In this document: in pieces, positions 49,435-57,945 of the stretch
Layout of the letters: the number at the start of each line of letters is the position of its first letter
How positions within the stretch are numbered: the stretch's first letter is position 1
Assembly (NCBI GenBank): GCA_964544635.1
Contig: CAZJCK010000014.1
Span: 1 to 57,945, forward strand
Length of the DNA stretch: 57,945 nucleotides
Direction: 5' to 3'
From: CAZJCK01 sp964544635
Lineage (GTDB): Bacteria; Zixibacteria; MSB-5A5; GN15; FEB-12
Made by a program: the position numbers and the translations under genes
Notes under the pieces: generated by a model
What the model was told of the DNA's origin: nothing
The model's input: the letters and a program-made list of their open reading frames with translations, nothing else
Database searches by the model: none

Positions 49435-51378
49435 CTAACCCTCACCGTCAACCTGCATCCCCTGCTCCTGCTTCAGGTGACGGTTGAAGAATTCCACCTG
49501 CTTGCGGTACTCGGCGATGACATTGACACGTTTCGACGCGCCGTGACCCTCGTCCGGGAAGATCAGCGAATCGACAATACCGCCGTTGTCCCGTACAGCC
49601 GCGATGATCTGTCGCGCTTCACTGACCGGCACCCGGGGATCGTTCTCACCGTGAATCACCAGGAGCGGTGTCTTAATGTCAGCCGCCTTGTGAATGGGGG
49701 ATACGTCCTTCAGGAATTCCGGGTCCGAAAGCGGGCCGTACTCCGACTCGCGGAGCGCCCGACGGTACTCGGCGGTGTTCTCCAGAAACGTCTTGAAGTT
49801 CACGATACCGACCACATTGACGGCGGCATTAAACAGGTCCGGATACTCCGTGATCATGCCCATGACCACATAGCCGCCATATGATCCGCCACGAATACCG
49901 AGCTTACCCTCTTCAGTATAGCCGTTCTCGATCAACCAGTCGACCGCCGCCTTGTAGTCATACAGCGAGTGCTTGCGGTTCTTGTAGTTGTCAAGATTCA
50001 GGTACTCGCGACCATACCCCGAAGAACCCCTCGGATTGACCGCAATAATGCCGTAGCCGTTCAAAATCAGGTACTGGAAATTACGAATAAAGGCCGGTTG
50101 AAACTGGCTCTCCGGACCACCATGGGCGTGCACGATGAAGGGAATCTTCTCACCCTTCTTATAGTTGGGCGGAAGGTAGAGGAAGGCCGGAATCTCCAGA
50201 CCGTCGAAACTCTCAAACGATACCAGCTCCGGCTCCGAGAATACCTCGCGATCGATGCCGGCATAGGTCGCGAAGGTCATCTGCTCCAGCTCACCAGTGG
50301 TCGGGCTGTACCGCCAGACATTGGGCGCCTGGGTGGCGCTCGAAAACGACAACAGGTAGTTGCCGTGCTCGTCGGAAAATCCGCCGCCCACGATACCATC
50401 GAGCGGGGGAGAGGGCAGCTCCTCGCCACTTTCCAGGTCACGGATGAACATCCGAACATAGCCGTGCACATTCTGGAACGCAGTCATCCGCGTGTAGTCG
50501 CGCGATACACCAAGCGCGGCAACCTCCCATTGCGGATCAAGCCAGCCGTCATCGACAAATTCAACCGCCGGATCACCGACTGTCATCTTTGCCAGCCGCG
50601 TGGTGCCGTCTGGGTTGTCATTGCACGTCAGCCAGATCGTCTGGTTGTCCGGCATCAGGGTCGGCGAGTAATAGGATACGTCCTTGTCATCTTCCGTCAG
50701 CTTCTGGTAGCTGCCGTCCTGCAGGTCAACCATGTACAGGTCGTTGTTTACGTTCGACGTAAACTGGTACACGATCATGTAGCGACCATCTTGCGACAGG
50801 TCCGCCGGCACCAGGTATCCCTGCACCTCGGTGGTATCGCCGAACACCTTCTCGTAGTCGCCCGTCGTGACGTCGAGACGATAGATAAAAAAGTCGCGGC
50901 CGTTCTCTTCATTCGAGCGGAAGAAGATGTACCGATCGGTACGATCCCACATGACCGACCCGTATTGAACATTGTTGCCAAAAGTCAGTTGCTCCACGCG
51001 GCCGGTGCGGGTGTCCATCAGGTACAGGTCCGATTGCTCCGAGCCGCCTACCGACGCTCCCACGATTCCCAGCTCGGAACTGTAGCTGAGCGAGAAGAAG
51101 TCAATACCGTCTTCAAACGTCGTCAACTGGTATGGCCAGCCCTCATCGTTGATACGATACACCTGGTTGGAGCCGGACATGCTCGACGTAAAAAACACCT
51201 TGTCACCGTCCCAGCTGTAACCGGCCGGCGAACAATAACCGATTTGCATGAATGTTGCGATATCCGGAATGTACTGTTCCTTCGACAACACCGACTTTGA
51301 GTCCTCGTCGGTGGCCGCGATCAGGACGATCGCTGGAACCAGCAGCAATACGAACAGCAATAGCGATGCGCGCTTCAT
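49435..51378 (-). CDS. Exported S9 family prolyl oligopeptidase-type peptidase
   Basis: 647 residues from the ATG at 51378, preceded by AAAGGGAG and followed by a signal peptide (MKRASLLLFVLLLVPAIVLIA); a further 100 codons upstream are in frame but lack family similarity. A seven-blade TolB/WD-like beta-propeller (about residues 50-390, for example 'VMWDRTDRYIFFRSNEENG') precedes an alpha/beta hydrolase. Triad: Ser in 'GIRGGSYGGYVVMG', Asp in 'LLVIHGENDPRVP', His in 'IFPDEGHGASKR'. It probably cleaves short peptides in the periplasm, like DPP IV or acylaminoacyl peptidases. Terminator present; monocistronic. Confidence 0.94.
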   Translation of the reverse strand: MKRASLLLFVLLLVPAIVLIAATDEDSKSVLSKEQYIPDIATFMQIGYCSPAGYSWDGDKVFFTSSMSGSNQVYRINDEGWPYQLTTFEDGIDFFSLSYSSELGIVGASVGGSEQSDLYLMDTRTGRVEQLTFGNNVQYGSVMWDRTDRYIFFRSNEENGRDFFIYRLDVTTGDYEKVFGDTTEVQGYLVPADLSQDGRYMIVYQFTSNVNNDLYMVDLQDGSYQKLTEDDKDVSYYSPTLMPDNQTIWLTCNDNPDGTTRLAKMTVGDPAVEFVDDGWLDPQWEVAALGVSRDYTRMTAFQNVHGYVRMFIRDLESGEELPSPPLDGIVGGGFSDEHGNYLLSFSSATQAPNVWRYSPTTGELEQMTFATYAGIDREVFSEPELVSFESFDGLEIPAFLYLPPNYKKGEKIPFIVHAHGGPESQFQPAFIRNFQYLILNGYGIIAVNPRGSSGYGREYLNLDNYKNRKHSLYDYKAAVDWLIENGYTEEGKLGIRGGSYGGYVVMGMITEYPDLFNAAVNVVGIVNFKTFLENTAEYRRALRESEYGPLSDPEFLKDVSPIHKAADIKTPLLVIHGENDPRVPVSEARQIIAAVRDNGGIVDSLIFPDEGHGASKRVNVIAEYRKQVEFFNRHLKQEQGMQVDGEG

Positions 51379-51517
51379 CGAATCTCCCTTTGCTGGTAGT
51401 TTCACATTTTGTGCATTATACACAGTGTGACGATGATACCGGCCAAAAGTTCGAAGAGCAAGCGGAAAACGGCCGCGCCGATTGGCCAGCCTGTTGAACG
51501 ATAGGGGGTTAAGATGA

Positions 51518-51796
51518 TCAGGTTGTGATCGGCGTGTCTTTGCGATGGCTCGGATGGGCGCGCTCGAAGCTGACCCGCTTGCGGAAAGCGCATGATGCGC
51601 AACTGGCCGACTGGCTGACGTGATGGTTGTTCCCGTCGGTTGTCTCCCAGCAGCAGCGGCCCGCCGCCCGACCTTCATTGATGCCGTCCTTCGACAGGTC
51701 GATGGCCACCGGACACACGCCCAGTTCTTCGGCTCTCAGGCCGCCCGGCTCCCGGCCGCAATTGAAGAATTCCCAGCAGTTGATGACGTGCGTCAA
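51518..51796 (-). CDS. Two-CW domain protein
   Basis: 92 residues with a TTG start at 51796, supported by CGGAGC about 9 bases upstream. The N-terminal motif 'NCWEFFNCGREPGG' with 'ELGVCPVA', then 'EGRAAGRCCWETTDG' and 'SQSASCASCAFRKRV', give the paired Cys-Trp pattern of the two-CW domain seen in Deltaproteobacteria and FCB bacteria, usually at the ends of signalling proteins. Here it stands alone. The Cys-rich layout suggests metal or haem binding (inference). It starts 13 bases after the zinc-ribbon/PEGA/TPR gene, so it is probably in that operon. Confidence 0.8.
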   Translation of the reverse strand: MTHVINCWEFFNCGREPGGLRAEELGVCPVAIDLSKDGINEGRAAGRCCWETTDGNNHHVSQSASCASCAFRKRVSFERAHPSHRKDTPITT

Positions 51797-51809
51797 CGTA
51801 AGTGCTCCG

Positions 51810-54107
51810 TTAGTTCAGCACGCGGTGTAGACCGGCATATTTCGAGTTTGCCCAGAAATCGGCGACCTGCTGATCGCTGGCCACGGCCTGGAACTGTTCG
51901 TACACCTTGCGCACCGCATTCTCGTTCCGATCACCGAGGTACGCCAGCATCATATACTGGTAGACCAGCGGATTTTCCTTCTCGAGATTCCGGGCGTCGC
52001 GAAAGTGCTCGATCGCTTCTCGATACCGTCCCTGTTGAAACCGTGCCTTTCCCATGCCCAAATGTGCCGCGGCATTGCCACGGTCCAGGCGTCGCGCCGC
52101 GTCAAAATCTGTCAGGGCGGCAATCTCCTCACCCTGCGCCAGAAACAGTTCAGCCCGGCCCAGCAGAGCCGCCTGCGAACTGGGATCAAGCTCCAGCGCC
52201 TTGTTATAAGTGATCATTGAAGTCGTGAATTCACGGCGAATCCGATAAATTTCCGCCGCTCGAAGATAGTCGTCGTGGGCTTGGTCGCGATGACCCTGCT
52301 CTGACAGAATGTCGCCCCGCTCGACATACGCCGCCACCATGCCGGGGTCCTTTTCCAGCGCGCTGTTCAGGTCGGCCAGAGCCGTCTTCATGTCGTTGCG
52401 GTTGTATGCATCAAGCGCCGACTGGTAGAATGCCCCCGCATCGTACGTCTTTTTTTTTTCCGCAAGCGTCATCGGCGTGAGCTCGACTTCCAGCCGCGTC
52501 GTCTTGCCCGACGTTACCCGGACAGTACCCTTGACAGGATGGTACCCGTCCTTGGCCACTTCATACCGGTGCTCACCGTTGGCGACCTGGCTGTACACCA
52601 GGTTGCCCATACCGAGCGTCTTGCCGTCCACGACCAGCGCCGCGCCGCCTACCGATGCCTCCAGCGCAATCTTGCCGGGTTTTTTGTTGCGCGACGCCCG
52701 CTCCTGGCGGCGACTTTCAGCCACCTGTTCGGTGCGTGGCGGCGCACTCGGTTTCGACTCAGCCTTCCTCTGTTGCTCCGGCTCGACCGAGGCCTGTGGC
52801 GCCGACGCCGTCGTCGGCGGCTGCAAACGTATCGTCACCAGCGTGATACCGTCTTGCGATACCGTCGCATAATCTACCGTCGGCGGCAGGCCGTCATCGT
52901 AGATCTCCAGACGGTGCGACCCTTCCGGGATCTCGTCAATGACAAACATCCCCTGGGCATTCGACGTGGCCCGAATCTTCAGGTCAGGTACCGCCAGGGT
53001 CGCCTGTTTCAAATAAGGCTGGCCGAAATGATCCAGCACCACTCCGATAATCCGGCCCCGACCATCGATCGGATCGGACACCAGCAGTGTCGTGAGCCAC
53101 ACGCACAGGATGACGAACAGGGCGCCACCACCGATCATCAACACCTTGGGGTTGATCCGTTTCTGTCGCAGCTCAAACTCCCGATCGTTGATCACCAGGT
53201 CCTGCCCCTCTTTGATCTCCATCGAGGTGCGCAGTTCAATATAGTTCTTCCAATAATAGGCAATGCCGCGTCCCCGGGCCGCCATCTGCGGGCGGGGGAG
53301 ATGCTCGTCAGACTTCGCGGGCCTGTCGGTCGGTACCGCCTGCGGTGGTACGGTTGTTTCCGGCTTCTCGGTCGGCGACGGTTGCTCGGGCTTTTCAGCC
53401 GGCTCTTCGCGATGGTCCGACTGGGCCCGTGGCGAGGCCACTGGTGCCGGCGCTGTCGTAGTCGCCGACGGCGTTTCTTCGTCGGCAGCCGCGGCCACCG
53501 CAACCGGCGTATCTACCGGCTCAGCCGCCTGTGCCTCCTCCGGCGCGTGGTGCGGCGACGCCGACCTGGGCCGGACAGTGTGTCGCTCCGGCTCACCGTG
53601 GAGGCCCTGTACTTTGCTCAACAACTCCAGTTTCTCCTTCTCCGACAAATGATCGGCATTGTCGTACAGATCGGAGTTGAGCTGCTTGACCTCGTCGTCG
53701 GACAAACGATGCACGCCATTCGGTGTCACCTCCCTGCTGTCGTCCGACTCCACCTGGTTTGGCCGGTCTTCGTACGGATCCGGGACCACCTCGCCGGAGA
53801 GATCGCCGTCTTCAGTCGTATCTTCTTCTTCGCGGTAGCTGGGGCGTGCCTGCGGCGGCGGCTGCAAGCCCCGAGCCGTCTGCTCCATCAGGTCTGCCGT
53901 CGACTGCAACCCCAGGTCATCATCATCGTCAAGGGTGCAATGCGAAGAAATCGGTTCGTCATCATCCTGACCATGGCCGGGACTGAACGGCGACGGCCCC
54001 CGAGCCTGTCCCGCGCGCAACGGTTCCAGACTGGTGCCGCAGTTGGGGCAGTTCTCAATATTGTCTTCAACAATAGAGTATTTGCATTCTGAACAAGTCT
54101 TTAGCAC
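51810..54107 (-). CDS. Zinc-ribbon / membrane / CarboxypepD_reg / PEGA / TPR protein
   Basis: 765 residues, GTG start at 54107. In order: N-terminal zinc ribbon 'CSECKYSIVEDNIENCPNCG' (residues 5-24), an acidic and Pro/Ala/Glu-rich linker to about 275, a short FHA-like or unassigned segment, and one membrane helix ('VLMIGGGALFVILCVWLTTL'). A carboxypeptidase regulatory-like beta domain follows ('IIGVVLDHFGQPYLKQATL'), a PEGA domain ('ALVVDGKTLGMGNLVYSQVA', 'YEVAKDGYHPVKGTV'), then five or so TPR units ('AYVERGDILSEQGHRDQAHD', 'AHLGMGKARFQQGRYREAIE'). It links a cytosolic ribbon to an extracytoplasmic TPR scaffold. A run of ten A residues lies in the codons of 'AEKKKTYD'. Function unknown. Confidence 0.82.
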   Translation of the reverse strand: MLKTCSECKYSIVEDNIENCPNCGTSLEPLRAGQARGPSPFSPGHGQDDDEPISSHCTLDDDDDLGLQSTADLMEQTARGLQPPPQARPSYREEEDTTEDGDLSGEVVPDPYEDRPNQVESDDSREVTPNGVHRLSDDEVKQLNSDLYDNADHLSEKEKLELLSKVQGLHGEPERHTVRPRSASPHHAPEEAQAAEPVDTPVAVAAAADEETPSATTTAPAPVASPRAQSDHREEPAEKPEQPSPTEKPETTVPPQAVPTDRPAKSDEHLPRPQMAARGRGIAYYWKNYIELRTSMEIKEGQDLVINDREFELRQKRINPKVLMIGGGALFVILCVWLTTLLVSDPIDGRGRIIGVVLDHFGQPYLKQATLAVPDLKIRATSNAQGMFVIDEIPEGSHRLEIYDDGLPPTVDYATVSQDGITLVTIRLQPPTTASAPQASVEPEQQRKAESKPSAPPRTEQVAESRRQERASRNKKPGKIALEASVGGAALVVDGKTLGMGNLVYSQVANGEHRYEVAKDGYHPVKGTVRVTSGKTTRLEVELTPMTLAEKKKTYDAGAFYQSALDAYNRNDMKTALADLNSALEKDPGMVAAYVERGDILSEQGHRDQAHDDYLRAAEIYRIRREFTTSMITYNKALELDPSSQAALLGRAELFLAQGEEIAALTDFDAARRLDRGNAAAHLGMGKARFQQGRYREAIEHFRDARNLEKENPLVYQYMMLAYLGDRNENAVRKVYEQFQAVASDQQVADFWANSKYAGLHRVLN

Positions 54108-54237
54108 CGGATACCTGGAGAATGTTTAAGGTCCACGTTAATACCTCCAGTATCGACCGATAGGCAAAATTTCTTTAGACATCCCACGTCACTAAAGCGT
54201 CCTTGATGCAGGCGGTAAGTGGCCCGTAATTAAGGGC

Positions 54238-54267
54238 TTGACAGTAAACAAGAGTCCGCTGTATACT
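54238..54267 (+). promoter_or_regulatory. Sigma-70 promoter of the lipoprotein gene
   Basis: TTGACA (54238-54243), 18-base spacer, TATACT (54262-54267). Leader about 50 bases. Confidence 0.8.
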
Positions 54268-54326
54268 TGCTGCTTATGACAATGGCTAACAGAATCCGAC
54301 TACTGGTTCTGAGGAGGAGAATATAG

Positions 54327-55805
54327 ATGTTTGGGCGCCGTAAGCGTTTGCTGTTGCTTGGGTTAGGGTTGGTCGCAGTAGCCGGACTGTCCGGTTGTGA
54401 GCAGGCCGAAGATGTCGTCAGTCCGGTCTCCCGGACCCAGATTTCGTTGTCACCGCAGCTTCTGCCGTCAACACCACCCGGAATGGTCTATGAACTGTTC
54501 GTGGCACCGACCTTTGATATTACCACTGATACCACCCAGCCGGATGGGGCCGTTTCTATCGGACGTTTCCGCTATGATAACACTCTGGTTCGCTTCCTCG
54601 ATACCGCCGGTACACCCCGCGCCGATGGTAACAAGTTTGTGCTCAATGATGATTTCCTGAATTTCGGAAAGATCTTTATCTCGGTCGATACCCTCAACGA
54701 TCCTGATGCCGGACCCGGTCCCATCATGCTGATGGATGATGCTACCGATCCATTCGTCAATGTCATCAAACTGGTATTGCCGCTCACCTCGACTGAGGAG
54801 GGCGATCAGGCCCTCTGGGATCGTACCGTCAGCTTTAACATGGAAACAACCAGCAACTACGATCGCGGCTCGCTCGACGGGTATGGAATCTGGTTCTCTC
54901 GCTACCAGTTGACCACTGGTACCGTGCAGGACACCTTCAACCTCAACGGCTATACCCTCGATTCGATTTACCTCGAAGAGATCATTGATGATGCCAACGA
55001 TCCCAATCCCGACGACATCATTGACAGCATCGTGGTCGAGTCCATCGATACCGTCGCCAAGCAGTTCGGTCTGGAAACGAGGAACCAGGTAGTGGTCGAC
55101 TTTACGATTTACCGCCAGCCTGGCATCTTTGTCCCCGATTCCAACAAATTCCTGGTGACCACCGCCGACCTCGACTGGGCTCTTGGTCCGGTCGACACCT
55201 TCCAGTACGACAATTTTTTCCTCGTCGACACCGAGTGGTTCGCCTATCCCGGCTGGTCGTACCGTGGCTGGGTTGTCTCGCCGAAGGTTACAGAGGCCGT
55301 CTTCGGTGAACCGGTCGACAGTTTCACCCCGCCCGCCTTCTCGCTGTTCCGCGGTGGCTACGACTTTCTGCCCGGTCGCAACGGCGGCATGATCTCCACC
55401 GGGCCGTTTAAGACCATTCAGAACGGCACCGATCTGGCCAATCCATATGCCAGCCAGGATTCTGCCACCGTACGCCTGCCCAACCTGCCCGGTGAAGACT
55501 TCCTCGATCTGCCTTCGGGCAATTCGCTCGAACTGGTCCCGCGCGACGTGGGTGAACTGGGCAGTGCTTTCATTACGCTCGAGCCGGATAATTTCGTCAA
55601 TCGCAATACCAACTTCCCGCTGCTGATTTTTACCCGTCGGTTGCCGATTGCGCCGCCGCCGTCAGTGCCCTTCACACCGGGGGACTCGCTCCACTACCCC
55701 GATACTCTCGGCCGAATCGAGCGGTTTGACATGATCAACTGGGCACGCACCAACGATCCCAACTCGGGCGCACCCAGTGTCCTCGTCAATATCGTGCGCC
55801 AGTAA
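54327..55805 (+). CDS. Hypothetical lipoprotein, beta-rich
   Basis: 492 residues, ATG at 54327 with GAGGAGGAGAATA upstream. Basic signal peptide and lipobox 'LSGC' (Cys24). The mature part is rich in Asp, Thr, Asn and aromatics and is predicted all-beta by its alternating pattern ('VSIGRFRYDNTLVRFLDTAG', 'VVVDFTIYRQPGIF', 'GGYDFLPGRNGGMISTGPFK'). It has no Cys after the lipobox and no catalytic motif that I recognise. The composition suits an outer-membrane or surface lipoprotein of FCB bacteria. It has its own strong promoter and terminator. Confidence 0.85.
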   Translation: MFGRRKRLLLLGLGLVAVAGLSGCEQAEDVVSPVSRTQISLSPQLLPSTPPGMVYELFVAPTFDITTDTTQPDGAVSIGRFRYDNTLVRFLDTAGTPRADGNKFVLNDDFLNFGKIFISVDTLNDPDAGPGPIMLMDDATDPFVNVIKLVLPLTSTEEGDQALWDRTVSFNMETTSNYDRGSLDGYGIWFSRYQLTTGTVQDTFNLNGYTLDSIYLEEIIDDANDPNPDDIIDSIVVESIDTVAKQFGLETRNQVVVDFTIYRQPGIFVPDSNKFLVTTADLDWALGPVDTFQYDNFFLVDTEWFAYPGWSYRGWVVSPKVTEAVFGEPVDSFTPPAFSLFRGGYDFLPGRNGGMISTGPFKTIQNGTDLANPYASQDSATVRLPNLPGEDFLDLPSGNSLELVPRDVGELGSAFITLEPDNFVNRNTNFPLLIFTRRLPIAPPPSVPFTPGDSLHYPDTLGRIERFDMINWARTNDPNSGAPSVLVNIVRQ

Positions 55806-55831
55806 TCATCGCAGGATTCGAATTGTAGACA

Positions 55832-55861
55832 AAGCCGGTACCCTTTGTGCCGGCTTTTCTC
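55832..55861 (+). terminator. Rho-independent terminator after the lipoprotein gene
   Basis: Arms AAGCCGGTAC/GTGCCGGCTT (one wobble), five-base loop, then TTCT. It lies 27 bases after the stop. Confidence 0.85.
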
Positions 55862-55904
55862 TTGTCATTCTCCCGGCTAATCTGTTGAAAGCCTAAAATT
55901 TATC

Positions 55905-55933
55905 TTGCACCCTCCGGGGTCGGGGGATATATT
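55905..55933 (+). promoter_or_regulatory. Sigma-70 promoter of the membrane pyrophosphatase gene
   Basis: TTGCAC (55905-55910), 17-base spacer, TATATT (55928-55933). Leader about 80 bases. Confidence 0.78.
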
Positions 55934-56018
55934 CCCGGCTGATTTTTTAGCCCCAATGGCTCAATTGGATGTCAATGTGATAGGTTAATATAACGGAAAG
56001 GAACTGGAGTACAGTCTG

Positions 56019-57945
<1,927 letters not shown>

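Noticed and set aside
49969..51300. 443-codon plus-strand frame opposite the S9 peptidase
   Set aside because: Antisense shadow; no ribosome-binding site or domain.
52539..54092. 517-codon plus-strand frame opposite the zinc-ribbon/PEGA/TPR gene
   Set aside because: Arg-rich, low-complexity translation with no motif; antisense to a gene with recognisable domains.

Overview
The window (GC-rich, by eye about 60%) looks like chromosomal DNA of an uncultured Gram-negative bacterium of the FCB superphylum, most likely candidate division Zixibacteria or a close relative. The grounds are inferential. Two large exported proteins end in paired dockerin-like repeats of the type '(D)PIDLS.LVD.LFAGG', there are SPOR and DUF1573 envelope proteins and a Bacteroidetes-like tyrosine degradation operon, and several promoters have a TTGACA/TATATT-like sigma-70 form. 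No phage, IS element, integrase, CRISPR array or rRNA was seen.

Layout. 1-1823: an M16 peptidase pair (partial non-catalytic subunit and complete zinc subunit), minus strand. 2079-8345: carbohydrate and RNA housekeeping genes, namely glycogen/alpha-glucan phosphorylase divergent from phosphofructokinase, then a beta-CASP nuclease and a LOG-family nucleotide hydrolase. 8354-20766: a nitroreductase, a large metzincin-type DUF5117-like protease with a clear terminator, an orphan RelA-type zinc-finger/winged-helix protein, a DUF819 membrane protein, Pcm methyltransferase, a secreted subtilase with a clear promoter and terminator, an EVE protein, a TPR membrane protein and a CPBP protease. 20861-20934: an unusual tRNA-His.

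21018-33566 is the heart of the window: a tetrahydrobiopterin (BH4) and aromatic amino acid catabolism supercluster. On the plus strand, folE, a triple-PTPS fusion and an SDR (sepiapterin-reductase candidate) could make BH4 from GTP. Facing them on the minus strand are phenylalanine 4-hydroxylase and pterin-4a-carbinolamine dehydratase, behind their own promoter. Upstream of these lies a tight six-gene operon, HPPD, homogentisate dioxygenase, aromatic aminotransferase, fumarylacetoacetate hydrolase, a long flavin-reductase-like protein and acetoacetyl-CoA synthetase. Together they encode Phe to Tyr to homogentisate to fumarate plus acetoacetyl-CoA. No maleylacetoacetate isomerase or dedicated dihydropteridine reductase was recognised. 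The triple-PTPS protein splits the known catalytic residues among its three domains and is the strongest candidate for something new.

33768-57945: a secreted FG-GAP/dockerin-like protein; an AmmeMemoRadiSam radical-SAM enzyme with a methyltransferase; a 650-base gene-free island of nested palindromes and a C11 tract; two membrane proteins (one PrsW/YhfC-like); an ECF sigma/anti-sigma pair with a divergent small membrane protein; a PAS-LuxR regulator; a structured leader or ncRNA before a zinc-ribbon protein; a ferredoxin; a second repeat island ending in a candidate small RNA; a DUF1573 protein with a cysteine/cystathionine beta-synthase; a SPOR lipoprotein; YjbQ; an S9 peptidase; a two-CW protein with a zinc-ribbon/PEGA/TPR membrane protein; an unknown lipoprotein; and the start of a membrane pyrophosphatase that runs off the right edge. 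All functions come from reading translated motifs; no database search was run.
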